A stretch of 64,000 nt of DNA from Flavobacterium pectinovorum. Its GTDB lineage: Bacteria; Bacteroidota; Bacteroidia; Flavobacteriales; Flavobacteriaceae. The translations under genes and the position numbers were made by a program. Every line of letters starts with the position of its first letter. Position 1 is the first letter of the stretch. Location: contig NZ_RCZH01000013.1 of assembly GCF_006438875.1 (NCBI RefSeq), positions 62,001-126,000 on the forward strand, given 5' to 3'. Below are positions 5,884 to 14,064 of this stretch, piece after piece. Under the pieces are notes generated by a model. It did not search any database, was not told the origin of the DNA, and worked only from the letters and a program-made list of their open reading frames with translations.

Positions 5884-7800
5884 ATGAATACAATCGCTGA
5901 GCATATTGCAGATTTTTTAAAAGAATACCCGCCATTTGATAATTTAACTTTCCAGGAATTATCTGATATTGCAACCAATATCCGTGTTCTCAATTTAGAA
6001 AAACATGCGGTATTATTTCAAAACAATGATTTACTTCACGACAGTTTTTATGTTGTAGCTTCTGGTATCATAAATTTAACAACAATTGCTGATGCTGAAG
6101 AAACGATCATAAACAAGTGTCACGAAGGTGATATTTTTGGTCTTCGTCCATTTTTTGCTAAAAATAACTACATGATGACGGCTAAAGCCCGTGAAGAAAG
6201 TATTATTTATGCAATTCCTATTGCTGTTTTCAGACCTTTTGTGGCTAATAATTCAGATGTTTTGAACTTTTTATTAGAAAGTTTTGCCACAAATTCAAGA
6301 CATACAAAAGATAGCGTTAGTTCTAACGGAAAAATGATTTCTGATACTTCATTCTATGTAGATCAGCAATCAGAAATGCAATACATCCAATCTTTAAATT
6401 ATAATAATTCGCCTTTAACGACCGAAGCAAATCATATTGTTAAAGATGTTGCGATATTGATGACTGATTCTATGGTTGACAATATCATTGTATGCGAAAA
6501 AAATCGCCCAATTGGTATTGTAACCGCTACAGATTTAGCTTCTAAGATAGCGACAGGACGTTATCCTATTACAGAAACGATTGACAAAATCATGTCATCG
6601 CCTGTTGTTACAGTAATTGAAAATGTTTCTCTTGCTGAGGCGCAATTATTAATGCTAAAATATAATGTGACGCATTTATGTGTTACAAAAGACGGTACAA
6701 ATAAATCTGCTGTAAAAGGAATTATTTCTGAGCATGATTTAATTGTGGCTCAAGCCAGTAACCCCGGGGTTTTAATTAAAGAAATTAAGCGTTCTCAGTT
6801 ACCTAAAGATTTAAAACAAATACGTGATCGCTTGTCTGATTTGATTCAGAACTCGATCCAGAAAAATATTCCGATTTCGCATATTAGTAATATTGTTAGC
6901 GAAATTAACCTGGCAATAATTAAACGTGCGGTTGAATTATCAATTTTAGATCTAGGCTCACCTCCTGCTCGTTTTGCATGGTTAAGTATTGGTAGTCAAG
7001 GTCGTAAAGAACAACTTTTATTGACAGATCAGGATAGTATTTTGATTTTTGAAGATGTTGCTCCGGAAAAATACAGAGAAGTAAAAGATTACTTCCTGAG
7101 ATTGGCAAAAAGAGCTACATCCATACTTGAAAAAGTGGGTTATGAATTTTGTCCAAACGGACATATGGGAAGTAATATGCTTTGGTGTAAGTCATTGACT
7201 GACTGGACAAAACAATACAACAGCTGGATGAATACTCCAGGTGAAAACAGTAATGATCTGAGCAGTATTTTCTTTGATTATGAGATTGTTTTTGGAGAAC
7301 CAAAAATTGAAGAAGTCATTGAAAATGTCATATTCAAAAATGCTGTTAACAATACTTTATTCTTTGACTTTTTAGGTAATGATGCTTTGAAAAAGAACTC
7401 TCCTTTGAGTTTTTTCAAAAAATTCATTATTGAAGAAGAAGGTCCTGAAAAAGGAAAATTTGATATTAAAACCCGTGCATTAATGCCTTTGATTGATGGC
7501 GCACGTTTGTTAATTTTGAATTCAAATATTAAAGGAATCAAGAATACTTATTTAAGATTCAAACAATTAGCAATAACAGATTCTAAAAATGCAGAAATAT
7601 ATTTAAGCTGTGCCGAAGCTTTTTTAACTTTGTCTAAATTTAGAACTGTTGAAGGATTAAAAAATGACGATTCCGGGCAATATATAAATTTGAGAGAAAT
7701 GTCTAAAACAGACAAAGAGAAGTTAAAAAATGCTTTGACACCAATGAAAGATCTTGAGGAATTAATTAAGAGTAAATTTCAATTGACCCAATTCTCATAA
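5884..7800 (+). CDS. cNMP-binding / CBS-pair / DUF294 nucleotidyltransferase-like protein
   Basis: The 638-residue protein has three modules. An N-terminal cyclic-nucleotide-binding fold covers about residues 1-130, and a tandem CBS pair about 175-300 (PIGIVTATDLAS, VKGIISEHDLI). A DUF294/GlnD-like nucleotidyltransferase region contains GSQGRKEQLLLTDQDSILIF from about residue 369, whose G-S and D-x-D pattern is the polymerase-beta-type active-site signature. A DUF294 C-terminal domain follows. The family is thought to sense adenylates or cyclic nucleotides and modify a partner by nucleotidyl transfer; the target is unknown. It is cytoplasmic and lies 3 bp upstream of an exonuclease-fold gene, indicating an operon. 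Confidence 0.85.
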   Translation: MNTIAEHIADFLKEYPPFDNLTFQELSDIATNIRVLNLEKHAVLFQNNDLLHDSFYVVASGIINLTTIADAEETIINKCHEGDIFGLRPFFAKNNYMMTAKAREESIIYAIPIAVFRPFVANNSDVLNFLLESFATNSRHTKDSVSSNGKMISDTSFYVDQQSEMQYIQSLNYNNSPLTTEANHIVKDVAILMTDSMVDNIIVCEKNRPIGIVTATDLASKIATGRYPITETIDKIMSSPVVTVIENVSLAEAQLLMLKYNVTHLCVTKDGTNKSAVKGIISEHDLIVAQASNPGVLIKEIKRSQLPKDLKQIRDRLSDLIQNSIQKNIPISHISNIVSEINLAIIKRAVELSILDLGSPPARFAWLSIGSQGRKEQLLLTDQDSILIFEDVAPEKYREVKDYFLRLAKRATSILEKVGYEFCPNGHMGSNMLWCKSLTDWTKQYNSWMNTPGENSNDLSSIFFDYEIVFGEPKIEEVIENVIFKNAVNNTLFFDFLGNDALKKNSPLSFFKKFIIEEEGPEKGKFDIKTRALMPLIDGARLLILNSNIKGIKNTYLRFKQLAITDSKNAEIYLSCAEAFLTLSKFRTVEGLKNDDSGQYINLREMSKTDKEKLKNALTPMKDLEELIKSKFQLTQFS

Positions 7801-7803
7801 AAT

Positions 7804-8400
7804 ATGCTAGACTGGATTAAAAATATCAATAAGGAATATCCGGATTTCTGGAAAGATTACCTGACTAAATTCGAAACTAAACCTAACAGATTTGTAGTCT
7901 TATCGACTGAAACTTCTGGGTTAAACCCGAATAAAGATGTGATTTTGTCTTTAGGAGCTTTTTCAGTAGTCGATGACGGCATTATAATAAAAGATAATTT
8001 TGAAGCCGTTTTGCTACAATACAAATTCCTGCAGGATAACGGGCTTTCGAATGAATTTATCATTGAAAGTAAAATGCTAAAAATGCCTGAACCTGATGCT
8101 ATAGAAGCTTTGGTGAATTTTATAGGCAATTCGATTTTGGTTGGCCATCATATTAATTTTGATATAGAAATGCTCAATGCTGCTTTAGAGCGTCTGGATT
8201 GCGGAAGACTTAAAAACGAAGCTCTTGACGTTGATATGATGTACAGAAAATTAATGGATATTAATGACAAACAATTTTCACTGGACGATTTAACTGAAAT
8301 ATTTAAAATTCCGAAAAGTGATCGAAATTCATCTGCTGAAGATGCGTATAAGATTGCGCTTTTGTTTTTAAAACTAAAATCAAGATTAGGAATAAAATAG
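7804..8400 (+). CDS. DnaQ-like 3'-5' exonuclease-fold protein with altered Exo I motif
   Basis: The 198-residue protein has the DEDD exonuclease fold. Exo I reads FVVLSTETSGLNPNKD, Exo II VGHHINFDIEMLNAAL and Exo III SSAEDAYKIALLFL. The first catalytic Asp of the usual DxE is Ser here (S-T-E), and the Exo III His is not obvious, while Glu and the later Asp residues are present. In PolC/DnaQ proteins the Asp binds a metal, so activity may be reduced or changed. It is coupled to the DUF294 protein (3-bp gap), and the pair may act together on nucleotides. I recall Ser at this position in other flavobacterial members, but could not check. Confidence 0.75.
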   Translation: MLDWIKNINKEYPDFWKDYLTKFETKPNRFVVLSTETSGLNPNKDVILSLGAFSVVDDGIIIKDNFEAVLLQYKFLQDNGLSNEFIIESKMLKMPEPDAIEALVNFIGNSILVGHHINFDIEMLNAALERLDCGRLKNEALDVDMMYRKLMDINDKQFSLDDLTEIFKIPKSDRNSSAEDAYKIALLFLKLKSRLGIK

Positions 8401-8410
8401 AAAGTCTTTG

Positions 8411-8625
8411 AATCACTTAACAGTTTAATCAAGAAAGTAATTAGAAAAATCCGTTTTTATCAGCGTTTTCGCTTTAGCGAATTAGTAAAATCAGCGTCTA
8501 ATTTTGACGCGGATTAAACAGATTTACTTCGTAAAAACGCGGATAAAAACGGATTTGATTTGGAATAATTTTATTTTTTAAAAGCATAACTTAACGACAT
8601 TACCCGATCCCGAAACTTCGGGACG
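8411..8625. repeat. Dispersed repeat, copy A (inverted relative to 55412-55624)
   Basis: Read as reverse complement, this 215-bp stretch aligns with 55412-55624 at roughly 93% identity by eye, with two small indels. It contains an internal palindrome around TCCCGAAACTTCGGGA and the words TTCGCTTTAGCGAA and ATCCGTTTTTAT. Neither copy encodes a protein. Together with the terminator at 8665 it fills most of the 325-bp gap between the exonuclease gene and proline dehydrogenase. Confidence 0.85.
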
Positions 8626-8664
8626 AGATCGCTCAGTCTGACTTTTTTTGATTTTAAAACACAA

Positions 8665-8693
8665 AAAAGCCTCTTAAATAAGAGGCTTTTTCA
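8665..8693. terminator. Bidirectional terminator between exonuclease and proline dehydrogenase genes
   Basis: An 11-bp perfect stem (AAAAGCCTCTT, 8665-8675; AAGAGGCTTTT, 8680-8690) with the loop AAAT has A-rich and T-rich flanks on both sides, so it can terminate both convergent transcripts. Confidence 0.8.
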
Positions 8694-8725
8694 TTTCTAT
8701 TTAAACTGAAAACTGAAACTGAAAA

Positions 8726-9895
8726 CTATTTCCCTTTTCTTCTTTTACGTTCTGCTTTAATCATAGACAATTCGCGGCTTGTTTGTCCGGCAACCGAAGT
8801 ATTTTCTTCTGCACGACGAATCAAGTACGGCATAACATCTTTTACAGGTCCGAAAGGTAAATATTTAGCAACATTATAACCGTTTTCGGCAAGGTTGTAG
8901 CTAATATTATCACTCATTCCGTACAATTGCCCAAACCAGATTTTATGATCGTTTTTGGCTATTCCTTTTTCCTGCATCATTTCCATCAATTTATAAGAAC
9001 TCAATTCGTTGTGAGTTCCTGCAAAAATTGACATAATTTCTAAATGCTCCAACATATAATGAACAGCGGCATCATAATTCACATCTGTCGCTTCTTTAGA
9101 AACACAAATTGGCGAAACATAATTTTTCTCTTCTGCTCTTTTGATTTCTTTTTCCATATAAGCGCCACGAACCAATTTCATTCCAATGAAGAAACCTTCG
9201 TTTTTGGCCACTTCATGCAATTTTTTCAAATAATCCAAACGATCCCAACGGTACATTTGTAAAGTATTAAAAACAATTGCTTTTTCTTTGTTGTATTTGC
9301 GCATCATGTCAGTAACCAAATCATCTGCAGCGTCTTGCATCCAGCTTTCTTCACCATCAATTAATAAAGCTACATCTTTTTTGTGAGCTTCACCGCAAAC
9401 CTGATCAAAACGAGCTACTACTCTATCCCATTCTGCTTGTTCTGAAGGAGTTAAAGTTTGTTTTTCTCCCAGTTTCTCATACAATTCAAAACGGCCAAAA
9501 CCTGTAGGTTTAAATACCGCAAACGGAATTGCTAAACGTTCTTTAGCAAATTCAATAGTTTTTAAAGTCATTTCTAGAGCAGCATCAAACTGCTCTTCTT
9601 CTTCTTTTCCTTCAACTGAATAATCTAAAACAGATGAAACACCTTTTGTAAACATTTTGTCTACTACTGTAATGCAATCGTCTTCGTTTACACCACCGCA
9701 AAAATGGTCAAAAACAGTTGCACGAATTAATCCTTCTACCGGAAGATTTGCTTTAATAGCAAAATTGGTAACAGCAGTTCCTATCCTCACTAAGGGTTGA
9801 CTGTCGATCATTTTAAAAAGAAAATAAGCTCTGTCAAGTTCCGTATCGCTTTTTAGTGAGAATGCAACTTGAGTGTTATCGAATATTTTTTCCAT
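8726..9895 (-). CDS. Proline dehydrogenase (monofunctional PRODH)
   Basis: The 389-residue protein matches the FAD-binding TIM-barrel of proline dehydrogenase, which oxidises proline to pyrroline-5-carboxylate and passes electrons to the quinone pool. Visible motifs include FAVFKPTGFGRFELYEKLG, the strand IGMKLVRGAYMEKE and the C-terminal region YLPFGPVKDVMPYLIRRAEEN, which carries the substrate-binding YLxRRxxEN pattern. No P5C dehydrogenase domain is attached and none is seen nearby. A -7 box TATATTTG lies on the minus strand (9920-9913), giving a leader of about 14 nt. It is divergent from aroB. Confidence 0.9.
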   Translation of the reverse strand: MEKIFDNTQVAFSLKSDTELDRAYFLFKMIDSQPLVRIGTAVTNFAIKANLPVEGLIRATVFDHFCGGVNEDDCITVVDKMFTKGVSSVLDYSVEGKEEEEQFDAALEMTLKTIEFAKERLAIPFAVFKPTGFGRFELYEKLGEKQTLTPSEQAEWDRVVARFDQVCGEAHKKDVALLIDGEESWMQDAADDLVTDMMRKYNKEKAIVFNTLQMYRWDRLDYLKKLHEVAKNEGFFIGMKLVRGAYMEKEIKRAEEKNYVSPICVSKEATDVNYDAAVHYMLEHLEIMSIFAGTHNELSSYKLMEMMQEKGIAKNDHKIWFGQLYGMSDNISYNLAENGYNVAKYLPFGPVKDVMPYLIRRAEENTSVAGQTSRELSMIKAERKRRKGK

Positions 9896-9912
9896 TTAGG
9901 TTGTTTTTTGTG

Positions 9913-9920
9913 CAAATATA
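9913..9920 (-). promoter_or_regulatory. -7 box of proline dehydrogenase gene
   Basis: TATATTTG on the minus strand matches TAnnTTTG exactly and lies 18 bp before the ATG at 9895. No clear -33 TTG was found at the usual distance. Confidence 0.5.
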
Positions 9921-9928
9921 GAGAGAGT

Positions 9929-10185
9929 TTTGAATATTATTTAGTTAAACAGGGCATATTTTGCATAGAGTATTGTTAAAATAAAGATTCAGTCTCATGT
10001 AAAACAGAAGATTTAAAAAACAGACCGTAAGTAATTCATTACAAGGCAAAATATGCTTTTTACAGAAGAAAGAGATTTTGCACTAAAATCCAATAATGTT
10101 ATTTAATATCATTTTATTTAAAGGGTTTTTAAAACAAATTATAGATAAAGTTTGAATATTATTTAGTTAAAAATGCCTTATTTTG
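9929..10185 (+). repeat. Direct repeat of a promoter-like block between proline dehydrogenase and aroB
   Basis: A 21-bp sequence at 9929-9949 (TTTGAATATTATTTAG...) recurs exactly at 10151-10171, and both copies are followed at the same distance by ATTTTGC (to 9964 and 10186). Between them GCAAAATATGC (about 10047-10057) is the inverse of GCATATTTTGC in the first copy. The second copy lies directly upstream of aroB and could be its promoter. The first could be a duplicated promoter or a shared operator. The rest of the 314-bp gap shows no gene. Confidence 0.6.
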
Positions 10186-10209
10186 CGCTTTCAATTAACT
10201 ACAGAAATA

Positions 10210-11277
10210 ATGCAATCAATTCAAGCCAATAATTATAAAGTACATTTTAACCAAAATGCTTACGAAGCTTTAAATATTCATTTAAAAGAAAATAAATATT
10301 CTAATTTGTTTATTATAGTTGATAATGAAACAAATGAACATTGTTTGCCCATATTTTTGCCATTATTGGAAACCGATTTAACGATCGAAATCATTGAATT
10401 TGAGTCTGGTGAAGTCAATAAAAATATTGAAACCTGTATTGAAATCTGGAATGTATTAACAGAACTTGGCGCAGATAGAAAATCACTGGTAATTAATCTT
10501 GGTGGCGGTGTTGTTACGGATTTAGGCGGATTTGTAGCTTCTACTTTTAAACGAGGTGTTGATTTTATAAATATTCCTACTACTCTATTATCTATGGTTG
10601 ATGCTTCTGTTGGAGGAAAAACCGGCGTAGATTTAGGAAATCTTAAAAATCAAATTGGCGTTATCAATGTTCCTCAAATGGTTTTAATTGATACAGAATA
10701 TCTTAATACTTTACCGCAAAGCGAAATGCGTTCCGGTCTTGCAGAAATGCTAAAACACGGTTTAATCTATGATTCTGCCTATTGGAAACAATTTTTAGAC
10801 CTGAAAGCAATTGATTTTGCTGATTTTGATGCGTTAATTTATCGCTCTGTCGAAATTAAAAACGAAATTGTAGTACAAGATCCAACGGAGAAAAACATTC
10901 GTAAAGCCTTAAATTTCGGACATACTTTAGGACATGCTATCGAAAGTTATTTCTTGGAAAGCGAAACTAAGAAGACATTATTACATGGTGAAGCTATTGC
11001 GATTGGGATGATACTGGAAAGCTATATTTCACTGCATAAAGGTTTGATTACAGCAAATGAATATGCCGAAATTAAAACAGCCATAAAAAGCATTTATGAG
11101 GATGTAAAAGTGGAAGAAAATGACATCGATCCGATCCTTGAATTGCTTATTCACGACAAAAAAAATGAGTACGGTTTGATTCAATTTGCATTAATCGAAG
11201 GTATAGGAAAAATAAAAATTAACCAATCCGTTGAAAATAAATTGATTCTAGATGCGTTTCAGGATTATAAATCTTAA
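10210..11277 (+). CDS. aroB: 3-dehydroquinate synthase
   Basis: The product converts DAHP to 3-dehydroquinate in the shikimate pathway. It shows the NAD-binding Gly-rich segment NLGGGVVTDLGGFVAST, the substrate/metal region NIPTTLLSMVDASVGGKTGVD, and metal-ligand histidines in RKALNFGHTLGHAIES and LLHGEAIAIGM. I placed the start at ATG 10210 (355 residues). A TTG at 10183 would add nine residues but lies inside the promoter-like block. It appears to be a single-gene transcript, divergent from proline dehydrogenase. Confidence 0.93.
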   Translation: MQSIQANNYKVHFNQNAYEALNIHLKENKYSNLFIIVDNETNEHCLPIFLPLLETDLTIEIIEFESGEVNKNIETCIEIWNVLTELGADRKSLVINLGGGVVTDLGGFVASTFKRGVDFINIPTTLLSMVDASVGGKTGVDLGNLKNQIGVINVPQMVLIDTEYLNTLPQSEMRSGLAEMLKHGLIYDSAYWKQFLDLKAIDFADFDALIYRSVEIKNEIVVQDPTEKNIRKALNFGHTLGHAIESYFLESETKKTLLHGEAIAIGMILESYISLHKGLITANEYAEIKTAIKSIYEDVKVEENDIDPILELLIHDKKNEYGLIQFALIEGIGKIKINQSVENKLILDAFQDYKS

Positions 11278-11296
11278 ACTTTTTTTAATAAAAAGC

Positions 11297-11329
11297 TTTG
11301 CTTTAGGTATATATTATTTTTTACATTTG
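11297..11329 (+). promoter_or_regulatory. Strong-looking promoter far upstream of speA
   Basis: TTTG (11297-11300) and an exact -7 box TACATTTG (11322-11329) are separated by 21 bp. Transcription would start near 11333, about 240 nt upstream of the speA ATG, so speA would have a long leader containing the 59-codon frame at 11335. Confidence 0.6.
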
Positions 11330-11334
11330 CCTCA

Positions 11335-11514
11335 ATGAAAACAAACAAAAAACAAAGACAATTCAGCTCCTATAGAAACCGCCTCAATAGTTCTTTACTT
11401 AGAATGTTGAATCGATTTTATAATAGTAAAAGTCCATTTTGTTTTGATGTTTTTTTATGCTCAAAGGCAGAGCATGAAAAATTAGAGATTGTATTTGCCA
11501 ATATTAGGGTTTGA
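11335..11514 (+). CDS. Possible small leader ORF upstream of speA, 59 aa
   Basis: ATG at 11335 opens 59 codons of a basic product (MKTNKKQRQFSSYRNRLNSS...). The ATG coincides with the start site predicted from the promoter at 11297-11329, so it would have to be translated from a nearly leaderless mRNA. No family is recognised. It may instead be a non-coding leader that controls the polyamine gene. Confidence 0.25.
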   Translation: MKTNKKQRQFSSYRNRLNSSLLRMLNRFYNSKSPFCFDVFLCSKAEHEKLEIVFANIRV

Positions 11515-11574
11515 ATTTTAGATTTAGCATCGTTTACTGAATTTAAAAATTACAACTCAAATATTAAAATATAA

Positions 11575-12978
11575 ATGAATACAAAATATTCTGATCTAAT
11601 TAATCAAACGTATTACTTTCCTCAAGAGGAATTTAAATTGAACAAAGACAACTTACAATTTCACAATATCGATTTGATGAAATTGGTTGAACAATACGGA
11701 ACACCATTAAAATTCACCTATTTACCACAGATTTCTGAAAATATCAATAAGGCAAAAGCCTGGTTCAGAAAATCAATGGAAAAAAACAAATACGAAGCAA
11801 AATACTTTTATTGTTATTGCACAAAAAGCTCTCATTTTGAATACATTATGAATGAAGCTTTCAAAAACAATATTCATGTTGAAACTTCATCTGCTTTTGA
11901 TATTAATATAGTAGAGAATTTGTTGGAAAACGGTAAAATCAACAAAAGTACTTATGTAATTTGTAATGGTTTTAAGAGAGATGAATACATTAGCAATATT
12001 GCGAGATTAATAAATAACGGACATAAAAATACGATTCCGATCATTGACAATTATGAAGAACTTGATTTGCTTCAGGCAGAAATCAAAGGGAAATTCAAAA
12101 TTGGAATTCGTATCGCTGCTGAAGAAGAGCCAAAATTTGAGTTTTATACGTCAAGATTAGGTATTGGATACAAAAATATTGTTGCGTTTTATAAAAAACA
12201 AATTCAGGAAAATGATAAATTAGAGCTTAAAATGCTTCACTTTTTTATCAATACAGGAATAAACGATACAGCATATTACTGGAATGAGTTGGTAAAATGT
12301 ATTAAAGTTTACATTGCACTTAAAAAGGAATGCCCTACTCTTGATGGTTTGAACATTGGAGGCGGTTTCCCAATTAAGAATTCATTAGCATTTGAGTATG
12401 ATTATCAATATATGATTGACGAAATTATCAATCAGATTAAAATTGCATGTGATGAAGCTGAAGTTGATGTTCCGAACATCTTTACAGAATTTGGATCATT
12501 TACAGTAGGTGAAAGCGGTGGCGCAATCTATCAGATTTTGTATCAAAAACAACAAAATGATAGAGAAAAATGGAACATGATTGATTCCTCTTTCATTACC
12601 ACTTTGCCGGATACGTGGGCAATAAACAAACGTTTTATCATGCTGGCGGTGAACCGTTGGAATGATACTTATGAGCGGGTTTTATTAGGAGGTTTGACTT
12701 GCGATAGTGATGATTATTACAACTCAGAACAAAATATGAACGCCATTTATTTGCCTAAATACAGTAAAGAAAAACCATTGTATATTGGTTTCTTTAATAC
12801 AGGTGCATATCAGGAAACTATTGGAGGTTATGGAGGTTTACACCACTGTTTGATTCCACAACCTAAACATATTTTGATAGATCGTGATGAAAACGGTATT
12901 ATAGGTACGGAAGTTTTCTCAGAACAGCAAACTTCTGACGATGTATTGAAGATTTTAGGGTACACAAAAAAAATATAA
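11575..12978 (+). CDS. speA: Arginine decarboxylase (fold type III, PLP)
   Basis: The 467-residue protein belongs to the alanine-racemase-like Orn/DAP/Arg decarboxylase group and should convert arginine to agmatine for polyamine synthesis. Visible are the candidate PLP lysine in YFYCYCTKSSHF (K84), the Gly-rich phosphate-binding loop GLNIGGGFP, and the C-terminal active-site cysteine segment GGLTCDSDDYY. The length matches the short Bacteroidota form rather than the biosynthetic SpeA of E. coli at about 630 residues. It is followed after a 110-bp gap with a hairpin by the deoxyhypusine-synthase homologue. No agmatinase gene lies between them. Confidence 0.85.
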   Translation: MNTKYSDLINQTYYFPQEEFKLNKDNLQFHNIDLMKLVEQYGTPLKFTYLPQISENINKAKAWFRKSMEKNKYEAKYFYCYCTKSSHFEYIMNEAFKNNIHVETSSAFDINIVENLLENGKINKSTYVICNGFKRDEYISNIARLINNGHKNTIPIIDNYEELDLLQAEIKGKFKIGIRIAAEEEPKFEFYTSRLGIGYKNIVAFYKKQIQENDKLELKMLHFFINTGINDTAYYWNELVKCIKVYIALKKECPTLDGLNIGGGFPIKNSLAFEYDYQYMIDEIINQIKIACDEAEVDVPNIFTEFGSFTVGESGGAIYQILYQKQQNDREKWNMIDSSFITTLPDTWAINKRFIMLAVNRWNDTYERVLLGGLTCDSDDYYNSEQNMNAIYLPKYSKEKPLYIGFFNTGAYQETIGGYGGLHHCLIPQPKHILIDRDENGIIGTEVFSEQQTSDDVLKILGYTKKI

Positions 12979-12986
12979 AAAAAAAC

Positions 12987-13029
12987 CTGCAAATTAAATG
13001 TTAATATCAGTAAAATTATTAATTTGCAG
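12987..13029. other. Inverted repeat between speA and the DHS homologue
   Basis: CTGCAAATTAA (12987-12997) and TTAATTTGCAG (13019-13029) form a perfect 11-bp stem with a 21-nt loop. No T-run follows, so it is more likely an mRNA processing or stability element, or an operator, than a terminator. Confidence 0.55.
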
Positions 13030-13088
13030 TACCAACTAGAAGGTTAAACTTTTAATTCAAAAAAAAAAAAACACAAAAACAAAAAAAA

Positions 13089-14057
13089 ATGAAAGGACCA
13101 ATCAGTCAGTTTATTGAAAAACATTATTTACACTTTAACTCTGCTTCTTTAGTTGATGCTGCAAAAGCATACGAACAACAATTGGCAAATGGTGCTAAAA
13201 TGATGGTAAGTATGGCTGGCGCTATGAGTACAGCAGAAATTGGTAAAATTTTTGCCGAAATAATTAGACAAGATAAAGTACAGATTATTTCCTGTACCGG
13301 AGCCAATCTAGAAGAAGACATCATGAATTTGGTTGCTCACTCACACTACGAAAGAGTACCAAACTACCGTGATTTGACACCAGAAGACGAATGGGCATTG
13401 CTGGAAAGAGGATTAAATCGTGTTACTGACACTTGTATCCCTGAGCATGAAGCATTTCGTCGTTTACAAAAACACATTTACAAAATCTGGAAAGACGCAG
13501 ATGATAACGGAGAGCGTTATTTTCCACATGAATTCATGTATAAAATGCTATTATCAGGTGTTTTAGAAGAATATTATGAAATAGATTTAAAAGATAGCTG
13601 GATGTATGCAGCTGCTGAGAAAAATTTACCTATTATTGTTCCGGGTTGGGAAGATAGTACAATGGGAAATATCTTTGCTTCGTACGTAATCAAAGGAGAC
13701 CTAAAGGCTTCTACAATGAAATCAGGAATTGAATATATGGTATTCCTTGCAGATTGGTATCCAAAAAATAGCACTAACGGAATTGGTTTTTTTCAAATTG
13801 GTGGTGGTATTGCTGGAGATTTCCCAATTTGTGTGGTACCAATGTTATACCAGGATATGGAGATGCATGATATTCCGTTTTGGAGTTATTTCTGCCAGAT
13901 TTCAGATTCAACAACTAGTTACGGATCTTATTCCGGAGCAGTTCCAAACGAGAAAATTACTTGGGGTAAATTAGATATTAAAACCCCTAAATTTATTATT
14001 GAGTCGGATGCTACAATTGTTGCACCGTTAATTTTTGCTTACTTATTAGATTTATAG
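13089..14057 (+). CDS. Deoxyhypusine synthase homologue, probably a polyamine aminobutyltransferase
   Basis: The 322-residue protein aligns with deoxyhypusine synthase. It has the NAD-binding segment MMVSMAGAMSTAEIG, ISCTGANLEEDIMN, and the catalytic-lysine region SGAVPNEKITWGKLD, where WGK corresponds to the active-site Lys of the eukaryotic enzyme. Bacteria lack eIF5A, so hypusination is unlikely. Related bacterial proteins are thought to transfer aminobutyl groups between polyamines, for example in homospermidine synthesis. Its position after arginine decarboxylase supports a polyamine role. The substrate is not determined by sequence. Confidence 0.85.
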   Translation: MKGPISQFIEKHYLHFNSASLVDAAKAYEQQLANGAKMMVSMAGAMSTAEIGKIFAEIIRQDKVQIISCTGANLEEDIMNLVAHSHYERVPNYRDLTPEDEWALLERGLNRVTDTCIPEHEAFRRLQKHIYKIWKDADDNGERYFPHEFMYKMLLSGVLEEYYEIDLKDSWMYAAAEKNLPIIVPGWEDSTMGNIFASYVIKGDLKASTMKSGIEYMVFLADWYPKNSTNGIGFFQIGGGIAGDFPICVVPMLYQDMEMHDIPFWSYFCQISDSTTSYGSYSGAVPNEKITWGKLDIKTPKFIIESDATIVAPLIFAYLLDL

Positions 14058-14064
14058 GATATTT

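Noticed and set aside
10183..10209. Nine-residue N-terminal extension of aroB from a TTG
   Set aside because: It would start inside the repeated promoter-like block; ATG 10210 gives the usual family length.
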